From assembly GCA_035771165.1 (NCBI GenBank), contig JAWNZC010000342.1, positions 480,001 to 544,000 of the forward strand: 64,000 nucleotides of DNA. The letters run 5' to 3'. The notes under the pieces were generated by a model. The model did not search any database, was not told the DNA's origin, and saw nothing but the letters and a program-made list of their open reading frames with translations. The position numbers and the translations under genes are program-made. This stretch comes from Paragorgia papillata. Lineage: Eukaryota > Cnidaria > Anthozoa > Scleralcyonacea > Coralliidae. Within the stretch, counting starts at the first letter, position 1; every line of letters begins with the position of its first letter. This document shows, in pieces, positions 8,865-19,200 of this stretch.

Positions 8865-11037
8865 ATAATAATAATAATATAATAATAGTCTTTATTTAGT
8901 GAAGGTATAAACATCTTTTACATGAAGTGTATTCCGCCAGATGGCCTTCAGTTGGGTGTAAAGTTAGTATCAATTAATTAGTGTGTTATACAATTACAGG
9001 TTAGTTTATATTTACAAGATACGCATGCAAATTCTTCTAGGTGAAGCACATTATTGTTTTGTTTTAAAAAATAGTTTTTTAATTATTTTTTAAATGTAGA
9101 TATGGTGGTTCTCTCAGTGTCTTTTAAGTAGTCTGGTAGAGAGTTAAACAACATAGCACCACTGTACGAAATTTTTGTTTCTCCAAACTCGGTTGAGACT
9201 TTAGGAATTTTCAGATCTGTTAATGATGATCTTGTGTTTACGCTATGTGTTTCTTTAACGAGTTGGAATAGGTCGTACAAGTTCGATGGAGCTTTGTTCT
9301 TTAGTACACTGAACACCAGAATTAGTTTTCTTAATTTAATGAGACTGTGTATCGGAATCCAATTCAGTATTTTAAAAAGTTCGACAGACGAACGTGCCGA
9401 CCTTTTCTGTAATTTTAAAAGATAGTGCAGCCTTTCATTTGAAGCACACCCCCAAACCGTACAGCAATAAAGTAGGTGTGGGAAGATTAACGACTCATAA
9501 AACAATATACGAGAGTGATGAAGTAAATTTTTTCGTATCCGTTTGAGTAGAAAAAGTCGTTTACTTATAATTTGAGATATATTTGCTATCTGTTCGTCCC
9601 ATTGAAGTACACTATCAAAGTGTACTCCAAGCAGTTAAATGTTTTTACTTCGTCAATTACTTCGTTGTTTATTTTAACAAAAATGTTTTCACAAGTGTCG
9701 GATTTACGTTTAGAAAGAATTTTCATGCTTTTGCTTTTTTGGCAATTTAAGGACATGAGATTTGCATTTACCCAGTTTGATACTTGATTGAGGTCATTTG
9801 TTAATTTCAGGTTTAGATCTGCTATTGATAGACTGGAAACTAGTAATGATGTGTCGTCAGCGAAAATAAACGGTGTTGTATTATTTTGAAAAAGTGGAAG
9901 ATCATTAATGAATATAATAAATAGAAGCGGTCCTAAGATTGACCCTTGAGGGACACCACAACTGACCGGTAATGCATCAGAGAAACACGTTTTGAATTTT
10001 ACTTTTTGAGTTCGGTTTGAAAGATACGAGTTAAACCAGTCTATTGTCGCTGGATTGAAATTATATAATTCGAGTTTTTTTAGTAGTATTTTATGGTCTA
10101 GTATATCAAACGCTTTTGAGAAATCAAGTAAAGTCAGGCCATTGATTTCTCCCTTCTCAATTGAATTGAGCAAAGACTCGTGCAGACACAGCAGCAAGGT
10201 TTCACAGGAGTGGTTTGTTCTGAAACCATGCTGATGTTTTGTGAAGAGTCTGTGACGTTGCAGGAAATTGTATGAACTGTTATGTACATGTCTTTCTAAT
10301 ATTTTGGAAACAACAGAGAGTATAGAAAGGGGTCTAAAGTTCGATCTTTCAAACAACGACTCACTCTTATGCTTTGGTGTAACCCTGGCTTCTTTCCACA
10401 GAGATGGGAAAACACAACTGATTATACTGATGTTACATAGTTTTGTAACGGATTTAGTAAGGGCAGGTGCTGCCGATTTCAAGAAAAATGCATCAATGTC
10501 GTCCAGTCCAGTAGCTTTATTAACATTTAGGTTATTTAGTAAGTTGAGGACTGTTTCTTCAGTAATGAGCGGTATACTAAAGCTTGTGCTTTCGGAGATA
10601 TTAGAGTTAATGAACATTTCAAGCTTTGTGAAATCAGTTTGATTGGTATTTTTTTTCTTGTTTCTTTGATAATGTCCCCGAAATAGTTGTTGAAATATTA
10701 CTTATTTCGTGGTGGTCTGTGTATTTTACACCATTTACAATCAGAAATTCAGGAGTTGAATTTGTTTTCACTGATGCAGCTTCCTTGAATATTTTCCACA
10801 GCACTTTTGGCTTAGAGATATTTTCGTTTAATAGTTTGGTGTAATAATCTGCTTTCAATTTGCTAATTTCATTAACTATTTTGTTTCTGCACTGTTTATA
10901 CATGGTCCAATCTTTATCTAGATTAGTTTTCTTTGCTTGTTTCAGGTAGCTGTCTCTTAGTTTTATATTATTCTGTACTTCTTTAGTTAGCCACTTGGGG
11001 AGGCGCTTAGATTTAACTCTTTTTACGATTATTTTTT
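8865..11037 (-). mobile_element. 5'-truncated LINE (CR1/Jockey-like), about 2.17 kb
   Basis: Minus-strand non-LTR retrotransposon flanked by a 5-bp direct repeat (agact). Its 3' end at 8865-8890 is a TAA-type microsatellite tail (plus strand 'ataataataataatataat'), as in I/Jockey/CR1-type elements. The 5' end at 11037 falls in the linker between endonuclease and reverse transcriptase, so endonuclease and ORF1 are missing, typical of incomplete reverse transcription. Confidence 0.85.
9083..10990 (-). pseudogene. LINE ORF2 remnant: linker, reverse transcriptase and C-terminal domain
   Basis: Reading from 10990 leftward: the linker (PKWLTKEVQNNIKLRDSYLK), then after a frameshift near 10625 the reverse transcriptase (10617-9586) with KATGLDDI, the thumb-adjacent LLDFSKAFD, GVPQGSILGPLLFIIFINDL and catalytic FIFADDTSLL. 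Another frameshift near 9540-9590 leads into the C-terminal domain (9505-9083: HLLYCCTVWGCASNERLHYL; LFNSLPDYLKD). Two frameshifts make it inactive. The CR1/Jockey-like assignment rests on these motifs. Confidence 0.88.
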
Positions 11038-11238
11038 AGACTCGTACTTTATCAGTAACATCGAGCAAATAGGAAAACCTTATCTGGGTGTGTTCGCGCT
11101 AAACAACCGGGGAAAGTACTATTCAGACATCAACTTTTACGGTATGAAGATTGTGGAGGTCGTCTGGGAGACGCTGAGATAAAAAAGATCTGTAACGAGA
11201 TGATGGACGAATAGGATCTATAGTAAATAAAAAAGCGT

Positions 11239-11470
11239 TTGAAAAGAAAAAGCGTTATAAGCTTCAACCACATTGGTAAAAACTTCAACGAACCTGAAGT
11301 GGACAAACTACGGAGGCTCTACTCGTACTACCACAAACTGGCGATGTGTTACAAATGGAAATATACCCGGTTGAAGAGAATAAGACTGGTCCTCGAGACG
11401 GTCAGCATTGGGCTAACTGTCGTCGGAGGGATAGCTGGTGGCGTTACAGCCAACCCGGTGGTCCTCGGGG
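11239..11470 (+). pseudogene. Fragment of unknown helical/membrane protein
   Basis: No ATG start is visible. The frame reads KLRRLYSYYHKLAMCYKWKY and then a Gly/Val hydrophobic segment (SIGLTVVGGIAGGVTANPVV). It is cut off near 11470, where a different frame carries the nuclease. I believe similar helical-plus-membrane proteins occur in cnidarian virus-like elements, but I cannot name a family. Probably the N-terminal part of a longer protein fused to its neighbour by deletion. Confidence 0.35.
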
Positions 11471-11755
11471 TTATAGCCCGAGGTATGACTTCACGATACC
11501 CGCGGGTACCGCGGACGATGGTCGTTTCCTACTGATTGAGTATGACGGCGAACAACATTTCGGACCCACCCAATGGGGGGTATTAGCGTGGAAGAGGCTA
11601 AGAGACGCTTCAAGAAGCTACAAAGACATGACAAAATGAAGAATGATTACGCCAGGTCACGCGGCTATCCCTTACTCAGGATTCCATTCTACAAGGGTTA
11701 TAGTGTTTACCCCATAGTCAAGCGGTTCCTGAGGGACAATGAATTGATTCACTGA
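11470..11755 (+). pseudogene. PD-(D/E)XK-type nuclease fragment
   Basis: Two frames form one domain. RYDFTIP followed by RFLLIEYDGEQHFGP supplies the D and ExD-type acidic pair of the very-short-patch/restriction-like fold. After a switch at the GGGGGG run around 11575-11580 it continues FKKLQRHDKMKNDYARSRGY and LLRIPF, the usual closing half of such small viral and phage nucleases. It ends at 11755, 18 bp before the next ATG. The first strand region is missing or fused to the preceding fragment. Role in the element unknown; DNA processing or defence are possible. Confidence 0.6.
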
Positions 11756-11773
11756 ATATTTATTAGTTTATAA

Positions 11774-12200
11774 ATGGCCAGTCTAGTTATTGGTGGATTG
11801 TTCAACGCTGTAGCCTTCGCGGGTGCTGGATTTCTGTTTTCAAAGTTAAATCACGGTGGATATGAAGCTGAAATCAAAAGACACAACCACGCCCTTGAGC
11901 AGCTGGCCAAAGCGAAGGAAAAATGGTATGGAAACGAGGTAGCTAAAAAGGATGGGGTACAAAGACTGAGACAACAGCTGTCTGACGCCAACGTGGACAT
12001 CAACACAATGAACCACGCTCTGGATCTGCTGACAGGAGTCTGGAGTCTAAGACAGGCTGAAACTAAGGTTTCCCAGCTGACATACAATGTAAAATCTTTC
12101 AACAGAGAGCCTGAGTTGCCTGACTATTACAAGCCATCGGGTGAGATGAAAGAATGGTTGGTGGATATCTGGTGTCCAAGCTGATTCTGTACGGCTTAGA
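11774..12200 (+). pseudogene. Membrane-anchored coiled-coil protein, frameshifted near its end
   Basis: ATG at 11774 preceded by 'gtttataa'. An N-terminal hydrophobic segment (SLVIGGLFNAVAFAGAGFLF) is followed by a long charged helix (HALEQLAKAKEKWYGNEVAK; VQRLRQQLSDANVDINTMN) likely to be a coiled coil, then REPELPDYYKPSGEMKE. The frame ends at 12184, but the +1 frame from 12154 offers MVGGYLVSKLILYG, a plausible hydrophobic C-terminus, so a frameshift around 12150 is likely. No family named. Confidence 0.5.
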
Positions 12201-12938
12201 GGATTTTGATGACTTAGGTATAATGTCTACGACTAACACTATTTCCTGGTCGAACCTACCAAAAGGGCTGGAGGGCCTACTGGAGTCAAGCGTAAAATGG
12301 GTAAAATGGCTAACAACTGCTTTATTTGACCTACTAATGGAACGTGAACGACTGGAAGCCCATGATTATTGTGCATCAGCTGATGTACGACATTTGAGGA
12401 AATTTGAAAATGTGCATCTGATTGATTTTTGTGACTACCGCTGACCTGTCAGCGGGAGCCACAATGTCGGCGTGATCTTGCTTGATTGATTGAGTGAGAG
12501 TGCTTGTCTTGGACCACACTTACGTCATACTCGACAGCTATCGTCGGATGTCGACAAGATCGCCAGGTATTTGAGAAGTGATCGCGTTATTCGTGGGGGG
12601 CCAGCAGAAGTGAAACCGGTCCGGTCCAGTTGAGCCTCGTGTTTGGCCCTGACTGCATGCTATTGCTATATTAATAGTGTTCTTGTCGTATCCTCAACGC
12701 TACCTTTAAACCTTTCCTTTTCGGAAAGGTTTCTGTCTATTAATTACAAGGTAAGAAGTAGTGTCAAAGCTCTGACGTTTCCTATCTTGCATAAATCTAT
12801 CTCAATAGATCTGAATCTGAAACAAATCTCCAAGACTCCAACTGAGCTACTTCGCTCCTGTGACATCGATTTGACTAGGTGTTTTGTTTGCTTTTTTAGG
12901 TGTATTTCAACATCTTGTTTTATTTTATTTTGTTAAAG
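12201..12938. other. No recognised gene; junction between virus-like element and Helentron
   Basis: Short frames at 12154-12444 and 12643-12936 show no domain. 'gctgacctgtcagc' near 12440 is a short inverted repeat. Somewhere here the virus-like element ends and the Helentron leader begins; I see no terminal inverted repeat marking the border. Confidence 0.35.
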
Positions 12939-13145
12939 AAACGAAAGTTTGCGCAGACCCAAACAAGCGGTCTGACTGAACGTCAAGGTTACGCTATCGA
13001 GACTTTCTATAGAACGAAAGTTTTGGGCAGACCCAAGCCAGCGGTCTGACTGAGCGTCAAGGTTACGCTATGTTGAGAAACTATTGAGATATTATGGAGT
13101 ACTATTGAGATATTATTGAGAACTATTGAGCTATTATTGAGAAAC
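12939..13145. repeat. Tandem duplication (about 73 bp) followed by short 'attgagatatt' repeats
   Basis: 'gcagacccaaacaagcggtc' and 'gcagacccaagccagcggtc' head two copies (12939-13012 and 13013-13075), each ending 'gtcaaggttacgctat'. Then four or five imperfect copies of 'actattgagatatt' (13078-13145). Located just upstream of the Helentron ORF, where Helentrons commonly carry short subterminal repeats. Confidence 0.75.
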
Positions 13146-13275
13146 TGAAAGCCTTGAAATCTATTGTAACTTGTGAAGTGAAGTGCTCGTCGTTTGTTCG
13201 TCAAATCCAGGCGAGAAACACGCGGTTTTTTGTTATTGCAAATTTTTAAGTCTGACGTCATCTAAACTACTGCAA

Positions 13276-14353
13276 ATGCTTCAAAATGGACATTACATTA
13301 GAACAATATCGATCGAGAATAGGCTGTCACAGCAGTTTTGGAATACAATGTTAATGATGTTTTATTTACACGTGTTTTACTTGCCAACATTAAAACGTGT
13401 TGTTGAGCAATATCAACGATCAAATGAAGTTATGTCTTGGTTCCATCAAATGATGTGCTATCATGTATATGTACCATTGCTTCTAAGGCTGTCAAATGAC
13501 GTGGAAGAAAACCCAGGTCCTACAGCGTATGAAATAATTAATGTACTCGAAACTCTCCGTGCTGATTTTAGTCAAGGAGATCAGTCGAAGTTCGGTGATA
13601 ATGCAGGTAAACAATGCATTGCGATGTCATTAACTGCTATAATATTCAGATACATTAAACCACATATTGACACCTGGGATTCTCCTGATTTAAATAATAT
13701 TTTGTATCATGCTAACTGTCTATATGATTGTATTAAATGTTCTGTTAAAAAAGACTTCTTGTTGTTGACTGATGTTCCTGCTATGGTATCACTAAATGAG
13801 AAAACATATAATTTAACCTATCGTGGGGAATCGTTAAGTGGTGAGTTATTTATGACAGATAATAATGGGCCTTATATCTCCTTAAAAAATGCATTTACAC
13901 AGATATTTTTTGGAGGAGAAACAAATTATGAGTGTTGCTTATTAACTATTGATTGTAACACAGTTCCAGTGTTTAACATGTTGAACAACAGTTATAGAAT
14001 CTTTGATTCTCACTCACGGGATATGTGGGGAATGCCAAGTTTTTCTGGAAACCGTGTCTTGCTCATTGTTGATGGCCTTGAAAACTTAGTGGCATTTTTT
14101 CAGGCTACTTCTTATCGAGGAACATGTGTGCCTTTTGAAATGAAAGGTGTTTTGGTCAATGAGGCATGTATTGGTCATAATCAAAACTTTGAGCAATTAG
14201 TAAATCAGAATCCTCAAGGTAACTGCTACAAAAAAAGAAAGTGTGCTAATGAAAGTAATGAGAAATATGAGATAGGAAAGATTGACGAGTGTGAAAGCAA
14301 GAGAAAAAAACTAAAAACTGAAGATCCAGAAACTAGAAATAAGCGATTGCAAG
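13276..14353 (+). pseudogene. Helentron N-terminal region: 2A peptide and tegument/OTU-like cysteine protease
   Basis: First ATG in frame is 13276 (MLQNGHYIRTISIENRL). The leader ends in the 2A motif DVEENPGP. After the 2A cut site comes a papain-like fold resembling the herpesvirus-tegument/ubiquitin-specific proteases found in Helitron proteins: FGDNAGKQCIAMSLTAIIF (Cys box), LLTDVPAMVSL, and FDSHSRDMWGMPSF (His-Asp-like box). It ends with a basic linker (KKRKCANESNEKYE; ETRNKRLQ) that matches the linker resuming at 16235. The natural protein is cut at 14354 by the palindromic insertion, after which the frame closes at 14520 within foreign sequence. Likely role: processing of the polyprotein or removal of host ubiquitin; inferred. 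Confidence 0.75.
13498..13521 (+). other. 2A ribosome-skipping motif (DVEENPGP)
   Basis: Codons gac gtg gaa gaa aac cca ggt cct encode D-V-E-E-N-P-G-P, fitting the DxExNPGP consensus exactly. It follows a hydrophobic/basic upstream helix (VPLLLRLSN). Known 2A peptides cause the ribosome to skip the Gly-Pro bond, here between 13518 and 13519, releasing about 81 leader residues from the protease. Confidence 0.85.
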
Positions 14354-14355
14354 CT

Positions 14356-14500
14356 ACAATCTTGGACAATAATGTTGTAACACCCCCTCCCCCCGATTCA
14401 ATGTTGACCGAAATGAAACAATGTTGGACTGGAGTTTCGTATAACAACATTGAATCGGGGGGGGGGGTTGACTGTTACAACTATTATTGTCCAAGATTGT
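14356..14500. repeat. Hairpin terminus (left) with C/G runs
   Basis: ACAATCTTGGACAATAAT at the start is mirrored by ATTATTGTCCAAGATTGT at the end. Inside, 'cccccgattcaatgttg' pairs with 'caacattgaatcggggg'. The G run is 10 bases or more and could form a quadruplex. Confidence 0.8.
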
Positions 14501-16076
14501 CCTTGACTGATTTTTCTTAATATTGTATAAAATACAGCTAAAATATGATTTCAATTTGTAAATTAAAGTCAATAAACAAATTGTGAAATTTAAGACTCTT
14601 TCGTGCAATTAGTAGAGAGATATTTGCATTTAAAAATGTATAGATTGCGCTCTTCTACGAGGCCCTTTCTTTGTTACTCAATAATATCTACGTCACTAGA
14701 ACAGTATTGCGAGAGAAAGTGCATTCTGTCGATGGAAAAAATGTAGGTTTCGATACTTGGATAACTGTTGAAAGAGAGATGTATTTATAATATTACTATT
14801 GTTTAGATATGACGCTCATATTTCAGCCGTTGGGTGATTGATATCTGAGCCAGCTTTAACTGAATCTATATCTGACATGATGATTGGGGAAAAACAAGCA
14901 CGGTGTATTTCATTTCACAACTGAACAGTTTACTTAAGTTTAAAAATTATTTCCACAGCTAATACTATCAATGAATTGTCAATGGGAGCATAATTATTTT
15001 TATATTAACATTAATAGCTTCAAAAACTACAGAAGACCCGCTACCTTGTCTTTGGAAATTTGAGAAATTAACGTATTGCGGCACGCGTTTTAGACGAAGC
15101 GAAATGTTGAAATCATTCAATAAATAAATGTAAAGCTTAAGCCTCTTTTATAGAATGCTTGTAAAGCCACATTTATTCATATGCAGTTGGTTTAATTTCC
15201 CATGCGCAATTATATACCGCCTTATGCAACGGTCTACCACGGTCTACCACAGTCTACCACGGTCTACCATGGGTTTCAAAGGGAATTGCATATATATTAA
15301 TTTTGTTATATTGTAGTGGTAGACCGTGGTAGACCGTTGCATAAGGCGGTATATAATTGCGCAGGGGAAATTAAACCAACTGCACATGAATAAATGTGGC
15401 TTTACAAGCATTCTATAAAAGAGGCTTAAGCTTTACATTTATTTATTGAATGATTTTAACCTGTTCCAGATTTCGCTTCGTCTAAAACGCGTGCCGCAAT
15501 ACGTTAATTTCTCAAATTTCCAACGACAAGGTAGCGGGACTTCTGTAGTTTTTGAAGCTATTAATCTTAATATAAAAATATTTATGCTCCATTAACAATT
15601 CATCGATAGTATTAGCTGGGGAAAGAATTTTTAAACTTAAATAAAATGTTCTATTATGAAATGAAATACACCGTGCTTGTTTTTCCCCAATCATCATAAT
15701 GTCAGATATAGATTCAGTTAAAGCGGGCTCAGATATCAATCACCCAACGGCTGAAATATGAGCGTCATATCTAAACAATAGTAATATTATAAATACATCT
15801 CTCTTTCAACAGTTATCCAAGTATCGAAACCTACATTTTTTCCATCGACAGAATGCACTTTCTCTCGCAATACTGTTCTAGTGACGTAGATATTATTGAG
15901 TAACAAAGAAAGGGCCTCGTAGTAGAGCGTAATCTATACATTTTTAAATGCAAATATCTCTCTACTAATTGCACGAAACAGTCTCAAATTTCACAATTTG
16001 TTTATTGACTTTAATTTACAAATTGAAATCATATTTTAGCTGTATTTTATACAATATTAAGAAAAATCAGTCAAGG

Positions 16077-16224
16077 ACAATCTTGGACAATAATGTTGTA
16101 ACACCCCCTCCCCCCGATGCAATGTTGACCGAAATGAAACAATGTTGGACTGGACTTTCATATAACAACATTGAATCGGGGGGGGGGGGGGTTGACTGTT
16201 ACAACTATTATTGTCCACGATTGT
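16077..16224. repeat. Hairpin terminus (right), second copy of the 145-bp hairpin
   Basis: Same 145-bp hairpin as at 14356-14500, with a longer G run (14 bases around 16178-16191) and a few substitutions (gatgcaatg instead of gattcaatg on its C-rich side). It forms the outer end of the right arm of the palindrome. Confidence 0.8.
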
Positions 16225-16234
16225 AGGTGCATGA

Positions 16235-19200
16235 ATTATTTAAAACGAAAAAATGCAGAAAGTGCTTTAATGAAAGAAAAGAGGCTACAAAAGTGTCGGG
16301 AGTATAAACAGCAAAAGAGAGCAAATGAATCTGATGAGCACAGACAGAACCGATTGCAGGCACAGCAAGCAAATGATATAAATAGGAGAGCAAATGAATC
16401 TGGTGAGCAGAGACAGAATCGATTGCAGGCAAAGCAAGCAAATAATATAAATAGGAGAGCAAATGAATCTGATGAGCAGAGACAGAATCGATTGCAGGCA
16501 AAGCAAGCAAATAATATAAATAGGAGTGCAAATTAATCTGATGAGCAGAGACATAATCGATTGCAGGCAAAGCAAGCAAATAATATAAATAGGAGAGCAA
16601 ATGAATCAGATGAGCACAGACAGAATCGATTGCAGGTGCAGCAAGCAAATAATATAAATAGGAGAGCAAATGAATCTGATGAGCAGAGACAGAATCGATT
16701 GCAGACAAAGCAAGCAAATAATATAAATAGGAGAGCAAATGAATCAGATGAGCACAGACAGAGTCGATTGCAGGCAAAACAAGCAAATAATATAAATAGG
16801 AGATCAAATGAATCAGATGAGCACAGACAGAATCGATTGCAGGTGCAACAAGCAAATAATATAAATAGGAGACCAAATGAATCTGATGAGCAGAGACAGA
16901 ATCGATTGCAGGCAAAGCAAGCAAATAATATAAATAGGAGAGCAAATGAATCAGATGAGCACAGACAGAATCGATTGCAGGTGCAGCAAGCAAATAATAT
17001 AAATAGGAGAGCAAATGAATCTGATGAGCAGAGACAGAGTCGATTGCAGGCACAGCAAGTAAATGATATTAATAGGAGAACAAATGAATCTGATGAACAC
17101 AAACAGAATAAACTCTCAAAACAACAAGAATGTGATCGAAGAAGGAAAAACTGTGATGCTACTTCAATTTCAGATCTTATTGATAGGTTTCACACAGCAG
17201 TATCAAAAGGCCCGGTGTATATTTGTACTTGTTGTGACCAGTTGTGGTATAGACATAATGTTAATTCTGCTGAAAAACTAAAGTTGTCAAATCCCACTAT
17301 GTCACAACACTTGTTGAATAAACTATCTGTTGATATTATTGAGTGGATCTGCAGAACATGTGAAAAACATTTGAAAAAGAATAAAATACCTCCTTTTGCT
17401 GTAAAAAATGGGATGGTATTTCCAGAAAAGCCAGAAAGTTTTGATTTAAATCAGTTAGAGTGGAGACTTGTTGCACCAAGATTAGCCTTTCTGAAGCTTA
17501 TGCAAGCACCAAGGGGTAAGCAATTTAAGATAAATGGCAATGTTGTCAATGTGCTTGCTGATGTTGTCCACACTGTAAATACATTACCAAGACTACCACA
17601 TGAAACAGGAAGAATCAAAGTTCAGTTAAAACGGCGACTGCAATATAAAAGTTCTGCAATGTCTTTAAATATAAGGCCACATAAAGTCTTTCAGCTAGCA
17701 TCTTGGCTAACTATGAATAGTGAACTTTATTGTGAACAAGGCATTGTTTTTAATGAGCACTGGCACAAAAACTTTCAGGAAAATTTTTGTATGTCTGATA
17801 ATAGAATGGGACATGAAAAAGACAATTTAGATGATGCTAAAAATAGAGATAACAATAATTTAAATGTTACCAAAAATCATGAAAATTACCAGAATGATGA
17901 TTGGAGTGAAGATGAGACTGAAATTCCTGCTGGCGTAACTGACAGTATGTTAACTCCTACAGATTTTCTTGAAGATATTGAAAGATAAATAATACATAAC
18001 ATAGCACCAGGTGAAGGTAACAGACCTCAGAGCATATTTCGAGATAAATATTCTGAAGAACTAGCTTACCCTGGAATATTTCTTGGGCAAAAAAGGCTAG
18101 AAAATAAAGAAAGATCAGTCAAAGTATTTTACAGTGACATTTGTAAATCAGAGTTAAGAAGGTCAGACCGAAGAGCTGCCATGTGTGTAGAGAATATATT
18201 CTTTAAGACTAAAAAGCTACAGATGAAAATACTTTTAGGCAAATCCCAAATTGCATTAAGGAAATCTAAGAGAAGTAACATAGGCTTAACAGCTGGACAG
18301 TTAAAGCAACAAGGTAGTTTGGAAAGAATTCTTCATCACGATGAAGGTTTCAAATATTTAAGAGCACTAAGAGGATCACCCCCATATTTTGAAAAGGCTA
18401 AAAAAGATCTTTTTGCAATGATAAGACAATTGGGTCCGGCAGCTTTATTTTGTAGCTTTTCCTCAGCTGAAACAAAATGGTTACATCTCCTTAAAATATT
18501 AGGGAAACTTGTTGACCATAAAGATTATACTGATGATGAACTGGAGGAATTAAATTGGGAAGAAAAATGCAGACTTATCCAAAGTGACCCCGTGACTTGT
18601 GCAAGACATTTTGATACCAATTTAATAAATTTTTGAGAGACTTTCTGATGAGCAACATTGCCCCTTTGGGAAATATTAAAGACTGGTTCTATAGAGTTGA
18701 ATATCAGCAAAGAGGTTCACCACACATTCATATGTTAATATGGCTAGAAAATGCTCCAGTATTTGGTGTAGCTAAAGATGATGATGTCACATCTTTTATT
18801 GACCAGATAATTACTTGCCATCTACCATTGAATAATGAGCTGACCTAATAAATCTTGTTAATCGGCAAACACACAGACACTCCCATACCTGTCGTAAAAA
18901 GTCAAAAAAGGAATGTAGATTTAATTATCCACAACCACAAATGAAGTCAACTAAAATACTTTATCCACTAGATGATAGTGTTTCTCAAAGTGATGTTAGA
19001 AAACTAAAAGTTTTGTGGAAAAACATAAAGCAGCAGCTAAATGACATGAAAGAAGGTGAAAATATCACATTTGATCAATTATTAGCTGATCTGAATGTCT
19101 CTGAACCTGATTATATGCTCGCGATTAGATCATCTCTCAACTGTCCCACAATCTTTTTAAAAAGGAATCCCAATGAATTCAGAATAAACAATTATAACAC

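Larger units (their letters stand above)
8261..11182 (+). pseudogene. Unknown virus-like-element gene split by a LINE insertion
   Basis: ATG at 8261, six bases after the previous stop and preceded by 'gatatag'. The first part (8261-8864) includes YKVIFDLNVTRASKNAFAKF, FWRPTSIAPLLNTAG and LVFGGSSPAKPNE, a mixed alpha/beta protein without a recognised domain. A LINE occupies 8865-11037. The 5-bp sequence agact is present on both sides (8860-8864 and 11038-11042). Beyond the LINE the frame resumes in register (YFISNIEQIGKPYLGVFAL) and stops at 11180-11182. The intact gene was therefore about 249 codons before the LINE landed. Confidence 0.6.
1363..12450. mobile_element. Decayed compact virus-like (Polinton/PLV-type) element, LINE-interrupted
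   Basis: Seen: two divergent, tightly packed gene blocks meeting at 6531-6550. The minus-strand block runs integrase, candidate minor virion protein, acidic protein, membrane protein, candidate capsid protein, A32-like ATPase, small hydrophobic protein, with 1-20 bp spacings or short overlaps. The plus-strand block carries unknown small genes, a PD-(D/E)XK-like nuclease and a membrane/coiled-coil protein. Known: integrase plus packaging ATPase plus capsid is the signature of Polintons, adintoviruses and Polinton-like viruses. Inference: this is an endogenised virus-like element of about 8.9 kb once the 2.17-kb LINE is discounted. No DNA polymerase B, primase or adenovirus-type protease was found. 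Outer limits are uncertain because I could not find terminal inverted repeats or a target duplication. Most genes carry lesions, so the copy is inactive. Confidence 0.65.
14354..16226. mobile_element. Non-autonomous palindromic (foldback) element with nested hairpin termini
   Basis: Arms 14354-15250 and 15316-16226 are near-perfect reverse complements around a 65-bp loop. Outer ends are CTACAATCTTGGACAATAAT on the left and its near-mirror ending CCACGATTGTAG on the right. Each terminus is itself a hairpin of about 145 bp. No protein of its own is recognised. It interrupts the Helentron between KRLQ and the following linker. Target duplication unclear (TGCA-like on both sides, offset by a base or two). 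Confidence 0.8.

Noticed and set aside
12643..12936. Plus-strand frame of 97 codons upstream of the Helentron
   Set aside because: No motif and no relation to neighbouring coding sequence; likely leader DNA.
16208..17053. Long minus-strand open frame of 281 codons with LSYLYYLLA repeats
   Set aside because: It is the antisense of the 69-bp Helentron repeat array; the period-69 repeat keeps all frames open and the plus-strand frame continues into recognisable Rep.
16318..17105. CRISPR-like regular array
   Set aside because: Units are directly adjacent without unique spacers and code for a repetitive peptide; the surroundings are eukaryotic transposons.
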